The notes under the pieces were generated by a model. It was not told the DNA's origin and did no database searches. It worked only from the letters and a program-made list of their open reading frames with translations. The position numbers and the translations under genes are program-made. Below are positions 42,540 to 53,135 of a DNA stretch of 64,000 nucleotides, one piece after another. The stretch spans positions 26,659,674-26,723,673 of the forward strand of contig OX463808.1 of assembly GCA_949825045.1 (NCBI GenBank), in the 5' to 3' direction. The first letter of the stretch is position 1. Each line of letters opens with the position of its first letter. This DNA is from Argyresthia goedartella. Taxonomy: Eukaryota; Arthropoda; Insecta; Lepidoptera; Argyresthiidae.

Positions 42540-42974
42540 TCAATGAAAAGTAGTGAACTGACGTGACACCAGTGCTGTGATCGTGAATATGTGTAAAAAA
42601 TAGTGTATAAAGAGACAAGAAACTCCAAATATAAAGGAACATGAACATTCTTTAATTATATACTTATATCCATTTATAGAAGGCCTATACGATAATACAA
42701 TCAAAATAATTACAGTTATAGCGAAAATTATACAGAGAGTCATCCAGAAACAGGTAGACGGGGCATGTTCATCCTTCAGTAAGTTTTTCAATCGTGCTCT
42801 TCTAGATTCACCATTCGACTGGGAATGTCGAACGGGTCTTTCGTTGTTCCCTCTCATTAGGTCTTCGAAATTACCGTACCAGTGGTAAGATTCTGGAGGT
42901 TCGTTTAGTCTTTTCCTGGTGTATGTAAATGATTTGGGAATCATGGTACAAAACATGTCAGAGATAGATGACAC
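42540..42974 (-). CDS. Unknown C-terminally membrane-anchored protein, gene 2
   Basis: 144 residues from ATG, MSSISDMFCTMIPKSFTYTR. Hydrophilic part (PESYHWYGNFEDLMRGNN) then CFWMTLCIIFAITVIILIVL, a transmembrane segment, followed by a tail with YKYIIKE. The junction (WM..LC.I.A..I.ILI..S.R....Y) matches gene 1 (41715-42248) position by position, suggesting paralogs in tandem. The last part (SFIFGVSCLFIHYFL) may be read-through of a lost stop, or a second hydrophobic segment. No function can be assigned. Confidence 0.5.
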   Translation of the reverse strand: MSSISDMFCTMIPKSFTYTRKRLNEPPESYHWYGNFEDLMRGNNERPVRHSQSNGESRRARLKNLLKDEHAPSTCFWMTLCIIFAITVIILIVLSYRPSINGYKYIIKECSCSFIFGVSCLFIHYFLHIFTITALVSRQFTTFH

Positions 42975-43039
42975 GTCACTAATTTTTTAAATTAGTAGAC
43001 AGGAAAATGACTTACAGGAAAGAAATAATGCTCTATTAC

Positions 43040-43946
43040 GAGTACTAGACTAGTTTACTGCCAATAACATGCTTCTGAATTCAAAAAAGACACAGTGCAT
43101 AAAATTTACTTTACCTAATGTAAGGCAAGTTGAGAGTAACATTGTATTGGGGAAAGACAAACTAAAACTAGTAGATGAAACTTTATTTCTCGGCATCACT
43201 ATTCATGCCTAACTACAGTGGGGTCCCCATATTTTAAAATTAGCACATAGACTTAGCTCCGCAGCATATGCGGTTGAAAGAATCAGGGAATTCACTAACG
43301 TTGCAACTGCTAGGCTTGTATATTTTAGTTATTTCCATAGCATTATGTCCAATACTACTATGGAGACGGGCTGCTGACATTGAAACCATCTTCATTTTGC
43401 AGAAGAGAGTGATCCGATTTATTTATAAGCTTTGTAATACAGAATCTCTGAGAGATTTCTTCAAAGAAACCAACATCCTAACATTTGCAAGTCAATATAT
43501 CTATGAAAACATAATGTATGTGAGGAAAAATATCAGTAGCTTTAAAACCATTGATAGCCGCCACAATGTGCAAACTAGAGATAAACATAAACTTTCTTTT
43601 CCAATGTTCAGACTCACAAAAGTTAGCAGTTCTTTTATGGGACACTGTATATGCTTTTACAATAAAATTCCGAAAGAAATTATAAACTTGACTGAAGCTC
43701 GATTCAAAAAATGCATAAAACACACTTTGTGCAATAAATAATACTATAAAATTAATTACTTTTTACAAGACACCGACATCTGGCATTAAACCAGTTCATT
43801 GCACCCTATATATTATGTTCTATGTAATAATTAGGCACCTACTTAATGTTATATTATGCTTTCTTGATTATGTTATGACGTTCATTAAGTCTCAATTTGT
43901 GTGCTATTATGAATAAAAATCTTTGAACTTGAACTTGAACTTGAAC
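43040..43946 (+). mobile_element. LINE-E-related fragment with TTGAAC tail
   Basis: Plus-strand 3' part of an RT gene: NMLLNSKKTQCIKFTLPNVR, LGITIHA, a stop, LQWGPHI, RLSSAAYAVERIREF, then 43268-43741 with ETIFILQKRVIRFIYKL and a C-terminal MFRLTKVSSSF. Similar to LINE-E but clearly diverged, and its tail is (TTGAAC)n at 43922-43946, not the TTTGAC of LINE-E. A stop at about 43210 and a one-base shift near 43350 break it. Confidence 0.75.
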
Positions 43947-44080
43947 TTTTGAGAAAAGTCCAGTCCGCGCACTCAACGCGACCGCACGCTCGCAGCGTAG
44001 TTATCGCAGTTTAAGAACCCCAGTGATTCCCAAACTTTGTTCACCTATACAACCGTTTGAATTTCTATTAATTTATTGCA

Positions 44081-45001
44081 ATGCATTGCGCCGCATGTGA
44101 AGCTGATGCTAATGACCTCGTTCAGTGTTCAGGCTGTAAAAAGGAATTCGGATATTGCTGTGCTGGCATTTCTGAGCAGGGTTACCGAAAACTTGGACCA
44201 GATCGCAGAGCAGGCTGGAAGTGTCCGTCCTGCAAGAAGAGGGAAGCTTCGCCGGGTCAAACGAAGATTATGGACCTAGATATTGTCATGAACGAGCTAC
44301 GGGATATGAAAAAACATCTTGCCTGTCTTCCTGGGCTGGTGCGTGATGTTGGCCTTCTCAAAACCGAGCTGTCTCAGATCAAGGACTCTTGGAGTTTTGT
44401 TACTGACAAACTGGACGAATACTCAACATCCCTGACGAACGTGGAGCAGAGAGTGTCGGAGCTCGAGGCTTCCCAAGACAAAGTCGCGATGCTGACCAGT
44501 GAAGTCTCCCTTCTAAAAAGTGATCTGGCTCGCAATGAACAACTTCAACGCGTTAACAACGTGGAGATAAAGGGTGTTCCTCTCAAAAAAAATGAAAACC
44601 TTTTCACGATACTGGACAACATATGTTCTGCCATTGGTCACAAAGTGGAGAGAAGTAGTATTGACTACATATCACGAGTTCCAGTGCATAACTCAAAGGA
44701 GAAGTTGATCATAGTTCGTTTCAACAATCGCTTCATAAAGGAGGACTTCATAGCGTCGGCAAGGTTGAAGAAGAAGGTCACAGCGGAAGACATTGGCTTT
44801 CAAGGCAGTGCTCTAAATATTTATTTAAATGACCATCTGACCCCGGAAAATAAAAAACTATTAACCAAAACTAAAAAATCGCTTAAGGAAAAGGGCTATG
44901 AGCACGTTTGGGTCAAGTACTGTAAAATCCACGTCCGTAAGGATGATAATTCCAATGTGTACATTGTAAACAGTGAGCGTGATTTAAACAAATTTCTCTA
45001 G
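44081..45001 (+). CDS. LINE-D ORF1 protein with PHD-type zinc finger
   Basis: 306 residues, intact. Residues 1-55: MHCAACEADANDLVQCSGC, then FGYCCAG and WKCPSCKKRE, a Cys-rich PHD-type finger seen in ORF1 of CR1-like LINEs. Residues about 65-150: heptad-type coiled coil (LTNVEQRVSELEASQDKVA) for multimerisation. Residues about 155-300: RNA-binding region (NNVEIKGVPLKKNENLF) and the C-terminal domain (KGYEHVWVKYCKIHVRKDD). It would package LINE RNA into particles. The fragment at 440-1085 is a relative lacking the finger. Confidence 0.85.
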   Translation: MHCAACEADANDLVQCSGCKKEFGYCCAGISEQGYRKLGPDRRAGWKCPSCKKREASPGQTKIMDLDIVMNELRDMKKHLACLPGLVRDVGLLKTELSQIKDSWSFVTDKLDEYSTSLTNVEQRVSELEASQDKVAMLTSEVSLLKSDLARNEQLQRVNNVEIKGVPLKKNENLFTILDNICSAIGHKVERSSIDYISRVPVHNSKEKLIIVRFNNRFIKEDFIASARLKKKVTAEDIGFQGSALNIYLNDHLTPENKKLLTKTKKSLKEKGYEHVWVKYCKIHVRKDDNSNVYIVNSERDLNKFL

Positions 45002-45421
45002 TTCGGCGCGTATCAGTATTTTTGCCCATAATAATTGTATTGATGTGTTTAGTTGTGTTCTCACTACGAGAGCATGAATGTTTGAGTATCGCTGTGCGAT
45101 CTACCTGGTCAGTCCGCTTCTATTGTTTGTCGCTCGGGCTTATCGCTAATGGCTGTTACCATGCACTGCTTCACTGCACTTTTAAATATATTTGTCTCGT
45201 TTGTTCCTATTCGCTTACAATTACATCAATTATCTCGCTCTTTCGCCCTTATGGTAATGATTTTTCGTTCTACCTTGGATGGTATTTACGCGTTCGTTTG
45301 TTCTTCAAATTATTTCGCTTATGCCTATTTATTTCTATACATTTTCCGGTTAGTGCATTATTTAATCAACTCAGTAACTATTCTATGTTATTTATAAGTT
45401 ATTACATTCGATAACTCGTTT

Positions 45422-45728
45422 GCGGGCATTAATTATCCTACTATTTATTACCAAAATGTGAGAGGTCTGCGTTCGAAAACGTTAACATTTTACCGTAATC
45501 TAGTTAAGGAGGCCTATGACATAATTATTTTGACCGAGACTTGGTTGGTGGATGGAATACTGGACTCGGAGTTATTTGATGACCGGTACGTTGTATGGCG
45601 GCGGGACCGTGACCTCGCTTTAACGGGACAAACCCGCGGTGGTGGCGTGCTTATTGCCACTCGTAGGCAGTTGGCGGTGACGCCGCAGCCGACCTACCGG
45701 TCGATTTCCATAAAGGCGGAACAATACA
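45422..45728 (+). pseudogene. LINE-D endonuclease, truncated
   Basis: INYPTIYYQNVRGLRSK (N ligand), IIILTETWLVDG (E), TRGGGVLIATRRQL, then stops being endonuclease at about residue 95, before the GDFN and SDH boxes. The loss is internal: the next bases form the fold-back at 45703-45763 and then RT sequence. Frame differs from the RT. Non-functional. Confidence 0.8.
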
Positions 45729-45763
45729 TTCTCCGAGTGTATTGTTCCGCCTTTATGGAAATC
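45703..45763. repeat. 26-bp fold-back at the LINE-D deletion junction
   Basis: gatttccataaaggcggaac then its exact complement (26-bp arms 45703-45728 and 45738-45763, 9-nt loop). The right arm is native RT sequence (LWKSAFITPEHKKG); the left arm is its inverted copy at the edge of the deleted endonuclease. Confidence 0.9.
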
Positions 45764-47117
45764 TGCTTTTATCACGCCAGAACATAAAAAAGGACCAAAA
45801 ACAGACATCAAAAATTATAGGCCAATTTCTAAATTATGTATATTATCGAAAGTCATGGAAAAAATTGTGTACAATCAAGTGTACTGCGCTTTAAAGAATT
45901 CTATTAGTCCCAACCAACACGGTTTTGTGCAGCGCCGATCCACTGTATCTAATCTCGTTCTCCTGAATGAGTATGTCACTGAAGGGATGGACGCTGGCTT
46001 TCAGGTTGATGTAATTTATACTGATTATAGTAAGGCCTTCGATCGAATTGACCATGGCATCTTATTAACCAAGTTACATGGCATTGGAATCAGTGGTGAT
46101 TTGCTCAGATGGTTTTCTTCCTACATTGACAATAGATCTCAGGCTGTTGTAGTCAATAACTATATCTCGGGATGGGTGACTATTCCAAGTGGTGTCCCCC
46201 AAGGTTCTTTGCTTGGGCCATTGCTTTTCAATATTTTTATTAACGATATTAGTAAATGTTTTATACATTCTAAACTACTTTGTTTTGCTGACGATATGAA
46301 GGTTTATATGAAGGTAAAGTCGAGCAGTGACTCACTTTTAATACAGTCAGACCTCGAGCGACTTGATGAGTATTGTCAGAATAACAAATTAGATTTGAAT
46401 CCGTTGAAATGCTTTTTCCTGACATTCTCTAGAAAACGAAATTTAATTCCAACTACCTACAAACTTAAAGGTCAACCTCTGAACAAAGTCCAATGTATGA
46501 GAGACTTGGGGGTAATACACGACTCCAAACTTTTATTTGACACCCACATAGATACTATTGTCCGCGGTGCTCTGAAAACATTAGGTTTTATAATGCGGAG
46601 TTCCGCTCATTTTACTCAAGCCAAAACACTTAAAATTTTGTTTTGCTCCTTGGTTCGGAGCAAACATGAATATGCGTCCCAAATTTGGAATCCTTGCTAC
46701 AATATTTATATAGATAGAATTGAACGTGTTCAGAAAAAAAATATTAAATACTTGTGTTATAAATCTAAATATCCTTATAATTCTTCAAATTACCTTAATA
46801 TTTGCAAGAAGCATCATCTGATCCCATTATATAGGCGCCGAGAAATAGCCGACGCTACTTTCTTGCTAAAAATCACAACCGGCGGCATTGACTGTCCAGA
46901 ACTGCTCCAAGAACTGTCATTTGTTATCCCTTCTCGGTCCAAAAGGCACTTCCCCCCTATCTCTTTAAGGCGAATATCATCCAACTACAGACGAAATAGT
47001 TTCCTTAACCGTGCTAGTCGAAACTTCAACAATGCGACGAAAGAGCTTGAGATTGATATATTTAATTGTGTAGTTCCATCTGTGAGGCGAAATTTAAGTA
47101 GTGTATTTTTTGATTGA
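45745..47117 (+). CDS. LINE-D reverse transcriptase
   Basis: Open from about 45745 (LWKSAFITPEHKKGPKTD) to TGA at 47117. Blocks: YRPISKLCILSKVMEK, HGFVQRRSTVSNLV, IYTDYSKAFDRIDHG (catalytic Asp), SGVPQGSLLGPLLFNIFIND, CFADDMKVYMK (catalytic DD, 46283-46297), then QIWNPCYNIYIDRIERVQKK. No in-frame stop and all catalytic residues present, but the upstream endonuclease is missing, so it lacks its normal start. 3' UTR runs to the (AAAT)n tail at 47392-47432. Confidence 0.85.
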
Positions 47118-47391
47118 GCGATTTGTTTACCATATGTTTACCATGTTTATGTAGTATTATTGTAGTGTAATGTATTAGGTATTTAGGTTGTTTGTTTATT
47201 TCGGCTTTGTAAGATAAATTATATGCTTGTAGTTTTTATATACCTACATCTGCTGTGTGTGCGCGCCGTTATTTGAATGTGCGTATCACTGATCTATTTT
47301 TTGTGCGATATCTATTTGTGAGTTCCTGTAATTGGCTTCATATTTCTATTTAAATTTTCTTCATGTGATGTATTAGCTGTTGGTTCTCCTA

Positions 47392-47394
47392 GAA

Positions 47395-47429
<35 letters not shown>

Positions 47430-47432
47430 ATT
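47392..47432 (+). repeat. (AAAT)n tail of LINE-D
   Basis: About nine units of AAAT marking the LINE-D 3' end. Confidence 0.85.
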
Positions 47433-48564
47433 TTAATAATTCCAGTGGGGAGATCAATAATACCTCAGCCTTGTCTTTGAGCCTTTTTTCGTGTCGATCA
47501 GTATTTTTGAATGCGGCATTTTCATCCATTTTCGCAATGTTATTTGCATATATATTTTCCATAGAATCAAATTCCGACCACCGAGAATTTTGCTAGATTA
47601 TTGCTAGAATATTCAATTGAGTGAGTATTTCAAATAGCCGTCCGTCCCGAGCGAATAATGTTCGAGTACTAATGCTGAAAATATGATTGAAATTTATTAG
47701 AGGCTGGGAAGGGGAAAGCCAGAATCAGAGCGTGGTTTTCAAATTATACCAGTACGTTCTGGAGATATTACTAGTGTCACATTCATCCAAAATTATTATA
47801 GTAAATTCCATCGGAAAATCAGCCAGCTTGAATGTGTACACATTTTTTTTTTTCTGAATCTAACAATCTCAAGCACATGGATCCTGTGATGATTTTTCGG
47901 TTACAAGTGACTGCTACTTGTGCTACTATAAATGATCCAAGCACTTGCAACTTGATAAAGAAGTACTACGGTCTAGTTCTGTCGACCAAGTTCATTTATT
48001 ACGATGAAAATGTGTAATTTCTGAAAAAAGTACCGACCACATATCTGTGGTGCATTTGTAGCTGTAGAAGCTCACCCCTTAAGGTGATACTTTTGAAATG
48101 GGGCTCATTGGATTCCTCTTGGCAAGACAAATACAACGAGCTATCGTTCATCTCGAAATTCTTACCGAAAGTGCCTGAGTTGGCGGTGTGGTGAGTGTGG
48201 CTGGCTTTTCCAGTCCCACCTCAGCTTATATTTATACTATATATTTTTCTAAAGGCTTTATTAGCTTTATATATAGAAATATATTACTACCTTTATAGCT
48301 AGTGCTATAATCCCATTTATACCTCTTTAAGATATATAAACTTATTAAAAGAGTTCCATATAAAATACCACAGCCACAGAAAATGTTATAATCCTATGTA
48401 AATTCAAGATATTGATTTAGAGTGCAGTGATGTTAAAAGTTTTCTAAATATCTTTTGGCTGGAATTTAATAGCACATCAAAAATACTGATTTGCGCAGCA
48501 AAAATGGATCAGTAAAACACTTTTTATGTTTTAAATATATATTTAAAAGTGTTTTTGCTGAATA
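47433..48564. other. Unassigned DNA with a decayed coding relic
   Basis: On the minus strand 47440-47660 reads MENIYANNIAKMDENAAFKN and DRHEKRLKDKAEVLL with stops around it, suggesting a dead transposon ORF that I cannot identify. No other feature. Confidence 0.3.
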
Positions 48565-48622
48565 GAAACATCTTCAAAATTACTCTAAATATAGATATTT
48601 AGAGTAATTTTGAAGATGTTTC
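48565..48622. repeat. Perfect 28-bp fold-back, 2-nt loop
   Basis: gaaacatcttcaaaattact ctaaatat and its exact complement separated only by AG. Two shorter hairpins lie nearby (about 48518-48563 and 48731-48757). Confidence 0.9.
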
Positions 48623-48769
48623 GATTCCTAGTGACGTTTAATGTTATATTCTTTGAGAACAGCTATGGTTTCATTACACATTAAACATAGCGCCTTATTT
48701 AGTTATTAATGGACTCAATCACAAAATACTGAAAGTTCCATTTATCTTGGAACTTTCTGCATTCACTGT

Positions 48770-49030
48770 AGATTTTGTGCTTCCTTTCCGTAACAATAAA
48801 TCACACATAAAACAAGTCTAATCAAAGTACTCTTATGCACGGCTGTAACTTTATTTCACAATAGTCAGTTTCGCTTCCATCGCCTTTCCCACGCAAACTG
48901 ACTCTCAATAGCGCCGCTAGCCTTTTTATACCTATGCAATTACTGCCATCTAGAAGTGATTGGAAAAACTAGAACCAGAACTTTCTCGAACCAATGCGGA
49001 AATTCCCAAATATGCCACCTGTTAGTGGGT
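48770..49030 (-). repeat. Possible solo LTR
   Basis: On the minus strand: TATAAAAA (48930-48923), an initiator TCAGT about 25 bp downstream (48901-48897) and AATAAA (48855-48850) in U3-R-U5 order and spacing, as in the Gypsy LTR at 23697. Exact TG...CA ends and a target duplicate are not certain and no internal region is attached. Confidence 0.4.
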
Positions 49031-49200
49031 AGCTGAAATAGTTAGTACATAGTATTACTACTTGCCACTTGATGTCGTTACGTCACAATACACAATCAAG
49101 ACTAATTGAAATGCAAAAAAAGCCTATGTTTGCCTAGGTGGGCAGAAAAATTAACCTTTTTTTATATTCCCATTTCTTCACAATTGCAGTTACACACTTC

Positions 49201-49577
49201 GTCACACCGGTGTGATGACGAATAATTTATTTTCCTCTTACTCAAACCACTTTAAACAAGATCGCACTACTGAATATTATATTTAATGAGTGTTAATATA
49301 TTTTGACACCACTTTTGACATCTGTCACTACTTTTGACCTCACCTACTAGTTTTTTACATCTTTTACCTCTTTTGAAACTTGTTACTATTTGTGACAGGG
49401 GTCACTTCTTTTAAAATATGACTTTTTTTACGTGTTTTACTACTTTTGACAAGCAACGACCGTAACACCTATCAAAACTAGTGACACCTGTCAAAATATA
49501 TCTCAAAATAATATATAATATTCAGTAGTGATGTGACCACAAGGAAAATAAATTACCCGTTATCACACTGGGGTGAC
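49201..49577. mobile_element. MITE-like element with long terminal inverted repeats
   Basis: 377 bp. The first 36 bases (gtcacaccggtgtgatgacg aataatttattttcct) match the complement of the last 36 (gtcaccccagtgtgataacg ggtaatttattttcct) at 31 positions, and similarity continues inward with cactactgaatattata, so the inverted repeats span roughly 100 bp each. The centre repeats a cttttgac(a/c) motif. No coding capacity. Superfamily unknown; a target duplicate was not established. Confidence 0.75.
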
Positions 49578-51034
49578 AAAATGGTCTCACCACTAGTCCG
49601 AAGCGACAGCATTGTATGGTCAATTATAAATAAAAAATAAGTAAATCGGGAAAATACCAGTTTTTTTACCGCGGAGTATTTACCCCGTGGCCACCTTAAG
49701 TCCCAAACAGGTCACAGATTAGATAAATTTACTTCGTAACAGATGCATAACAGTCATACAAAAGCGTAAATACCTACGCTATAATAGCCTAAATATTTTT
49801 TATAATAATACTTGGAGTAAACTGCAAGCATAAATATGTCTCTTGCACGCACACTGATGGGTGAGAACGCTACTCCAACCGCGCGACGTTTGTTTGCATA
49901 GATCATTGAGCGTAAGCGATAGGGTTGCACAAAGATGAAAAAGTGAATTAATAGTAGTTTATGTGACTGCTATATAACAGAGGGCATCAATACTCGAAAG
50001 TGAGTTAATGAAACGAGCCGAAGGCGAGTTAGGCATTAAAACTACAGAGTTTTAATGCCTAATTATGTACAGTTAAATACACTAATTTATCTACACTCCT
50101 ATCATAAGCTCTCTTTGATGTGTTCAGGAACCGCATGATTGACCGGCTCTTATTTAGCTTGTTCTGTAGTACCAACTTCACAGACAAAGTACGGGCGGCA
50201 CGCAGGCGGGTGTCGGCGTTTGAAATTTGAATGTCATAATATGTGGAAAAATTACACATTATGGTCATAATGTACAAATTTTCAGATAAGAAATGAGTTT
50301 TTACCAGATAGTTTTACAGTATGCTGGTCTTAACGTGCGGTTTTAAGACGCAGTAAAGAGGGTTTATGATACTTGTGTAGATAAAAAAATTAAATTATTT
50401 TTATTGCTGATCAAATATGTTTGGATTTAATAAAATGTTCAATTGCTTTTTGTCCTGACCGACATTCTCTGTTATAATTTTGTCGAAAATAGTCTGAATT
50501 TTGTAAATAATTTTAGTAAGTACCCATTGAAACGGAAAACAAGGGGAAAGTGGAGGAAAATCAATAGAATTATATTAATTGTACCCTCATCCGTACATAC
50601 GTCATGACCTCAGGCAAGCGGCCAGCAGCTCTATGATATTGTGTTCCCGGGGGCACGCGAGCAAATAGGCAAATAACTCGCGACCTGAGCGAGGGACGAG
50701 GCCCTGACCAGGTTTCTACTTCTTTGGCTATTTTGCTTACAGAACATTTAACTACTTACTCAATACTCAATACATTTATTGCATCCCATAAAATTGATGT
50801 TGCATGGGATGTCATACCCATACATGTGTTATTTATGGACCTTGTAAAAAGGCCATGTATCTTTGTAAGCATTTATGCAATCAGGCATTTTGCTTTGTAG
50901 GCATTCACTTATGGCATACTGCTTCTTTCACATTTCAGGCATATTACTTTATTGGCAATCTCTCCGATATGGCATACAGCTTGCAAGGCACGCCATTGTT
51001 TTAAGTATAATGCCGTCATTGGCATTCTGCAAGA
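49578..51034. other. Unassigned DNA
   Basis: A 15-bp hairpin at 50029-50062 (ttaggcattaaaact, loop acag). A minus-strand frame 50059-50277 has no domain pattern. From 50780 to 51030 the word ggcat recurs about nine times at uneven spacing, without a clean unit. Confidence 0.35.
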
Positions 51035-52238
51035 CGGTAGTCCCAGAAGTAAGCGGCCAAACAAAGATAACAAAAAATAATTCGAACAAAACTTATTTAA
51101 TTCTCAATAGTCTCCTTTTAACGCAATACACTTTACCCAGCGATGTTCGATAACTTCAATACCCTGTTTATAGTGGTCTGTTTCAAGCTCCCTAAAATAG
51201 CCACCAACAGCAGACTCAACCTCTTCATTATTGACAAATCCCGCCGAGCCACTTTTTCAAGTTTGGGAAAGGAAAATGAGCTAGATCTGGCGAATAACGT
51301 GCAAGGGGAAGCAATTCAAACGTCAACTCATTAATTTTGCCCTTACCCTTGCCCTAGTAGACTTGTAAACCGGTGCATTGTCCTGATGAAACAACACTTT
51401 CTTTTTCGCTACATGTGGCCGTTTTTTCTTAATTTCTTCACTTCGACGCTGCAATAGTTTTACTTAGTACTCGCCGTTGATTGTTTCGCGTTTTTGAAGA
51501 TATTCAATAAAAATTATCCCGTGCGCATCCGAAAATACTGACGCCATGATCTTGCCAGCAGATTAAACTAACTTCGCCTTCTTTGAAGCCAGTTTTCCCT
51601 TTTCAGTCCATTGTCCATTGAACCGTTTTAAAAAGTCGGCTTTATTGCGTGGAAATTTCTCCAAACACTGCATCCAAATTTCCTCAAGTTAGTTGTGAGC
51701 AATCGCGGCACTCATCTTGCGCACAGATGTTCATGACTAATGTTTTCAGTCAATATGCGATGTATAGCACTTTTTGAAATCCCTACAATAACTCGCGCAC
51801 TTTTAGTATACGGTCTTCCAATACTAGTTTTTGTACTTTTTTCACTATTTCTGGTGTAGTCACTCCGTTTGGTCGACCGCTGCGATATTCTTCTTGGCAG
51901 CTCATTCGACATCTCTTGAACTCAGTGACTCAATTTGTTATTGCTATGAATGAAGGAGCAGACTCTCCCAGAGTAAAATCCAGCTCAAATTTAATACGGG
52001 TTGCAATTAAACCTTTGAAATGAAAGAATTGTATGACATATCGATGACCAATTTTGTCCATGTTTGCAAAATCACTCAGATTAATCTCGATTAATGTCTA
52101 TGAAACATAATCAAAAGAACGTAGATTCTTCTTTTTTCAAATTTATGCGCCAAATGATTCGAAGTTTCGAATATAAAAAATAAAAATCTGCCAGTATTGC
52201 TATCTATATGCCAGGTCGGCTACTTTTGAGACCGCCTA
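51035..52238 (-). mobile_element. Mariner-type DNA transposon relic
   Basis: About 1.2 kb, the normal mariner length. Ends resemble inverted repeats: ggtagtcccagaagtaagcg at the left and, on the minus strand, ggcggtctcaaaagtagccg at the right. Minus strand holds transposase pieces (see next entry). Confidence 0.75.
51126..51912 (-). pseudogene. Mariner transposase, decayed
   Basis: Minus strand: an N-terminal helix-turn-helix part (MSNELPRRISQRSTKRSDY then GISKSAIHRILTEN, 51912-51712), a middle block with FHQDNAPVYK (about 51395-51355, second catalytic Asp), and a C-terminal block LAPSDFHLFPK-like, WLGG and EHRWVKCIALKGDY (about 51330-51126). These are mariner DD34D motifs; the enzyme excises and reinserts the element at TA. 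Several frameshifts and stops separate the blocks. Dead copy. Confidence 0.75.
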
Positions 52239-52951
52239 CGTATAACGCTTTATAGAAGGGCATTTGACAATACCTAGGTGTCTTAGACCTCGGCGTAAAA
52301 GAAAGGGTGCTATCAAGTTACGGGAGGCCTTAGGTCGAACCATGCCCTATAACGGTATGTCCTTAATCCTACTATGCCTACATTAGAACAAGAGTGAATC
52401 ACGAATTACCGGCTATCACAATATAAATAGAAGACATATTCGATAGTTGAAGCTATTGTGTTAGTCTTCTAGCGGGTCGCGTTGGTGAATGCTTGTGCTT
52501 TTCAGGATATGGGCCTTACAAAAATAAATATTATTTTTTATGCATGATTTTCTCAAACATGCAATTAAATGTCGTCATTAAGTGCGTTATAACAGGCTTA
52601 GAAGTATCACATTTCGGGCCGCACAACTCGAGAGAACAGTAAAGGAATTTCATACTAAATGGCAGGCCTAGGTCGCGAAGTATATATTTTTTTAATTTTT
52701 GCTCAAAGCAAAAGATATCAACGGGCGCACGGAACTTACGATTATTACGAGTATTTTTAAACTTGAATTTGTTTTTGAGTGGTGTATTTTGTTATTTCAT
52801 TGCATATATTTGAGAAAAGCACTATACTCGCCTATAGCCTCTGGCCGTGAATAGGGCTTGCCGGCTTCGTATCCCTATCCGTCTATACTACTCAGCCGGC
52901 AAGCCCTTCTTTCCTGGCGTCTGCAGTAATGTACTATTATTCATATTTCAG
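52239..52951. other. Unassigned, probably intron 5' of TBC1D20 exons
   Basis: No upstream TBC1D20 exon recognised here. A 13-bp inverted repeat agggcttgccggc lies at 52853-52865 and 52895-52907. Confidence 0.35.
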
Positions 52952-53018
52952 ATCATCAGTAGGCACAATGTTCGCTCTGCCCTGGTACCTGACCTGGTTC
53001 GGACACAGTCTCAACAAG
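52952..53018 (+). CDS. TBC1D20: TBC1D20 Rab-GAP, exon w
   Basis: 67 bp after acceptor atatttcag, with donor gttcgt. Reads SSVGTMFALPWYLTWFGHSL NK, matching the TBC-domain segment VGTIFALSWLITWFGH of human TBC1D20. TBC1D20 is an ER-membrane GTPase-activating protein for Rab1 (and Rab18-linked processes) that uses an Arg/Gln dual-finger TBC mechanism. The finger residues are in upstream exons not found in this window. Enters with one base of a split codon and leaves in phase 0. Confidence 0.85.
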
Positions 53019-53135
53019 GTTCGTTTCCTTACCATCAATCTTTACCACTACATTTCTGGTACAGCATCTTGATGTCTTTCATGCAAAACGTAGTAGTGTT
53101 GCTCTCCTCATGCTGTTTGTTTGTGTCCACTTCAG

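Larger units (their letters stand above)
43950..47432 (+). mobile_element. LINE-D with ORF1 and internally deleted ORF2
   Basis: 5' region from about 43950, ORF1 44081-45001, spacer, endonuclease 45422-45728, RT 45745-47117, 3' UTR and an (AAAT)n tail (47392-47432). The endonuclease is cut after about 95 residues and joined, through a 61-bp fold-back, to the RT. Otherwise both frames are open. CR1/Jockey-type by the PHD-finger ORF1 and RT motifs. Confidence 0.85.

Noticed and set aside
43478..43723. 81-residue minus-strand frame
   Set aside because: Antisense shadow of the LINE-E-related RT.
45022..45414. 130-residue hydrophobic frame between LINE-D ORF1 and ORF2
   Set aside because: Lies in the inter-ORF spacer, two overlapping registers are both open, and composition reflects T-rich DNA.
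50780..51030. Possible short tandem array based on ggcat
   Set aside because: Spacing is irregular and no unit repeats cleanly.
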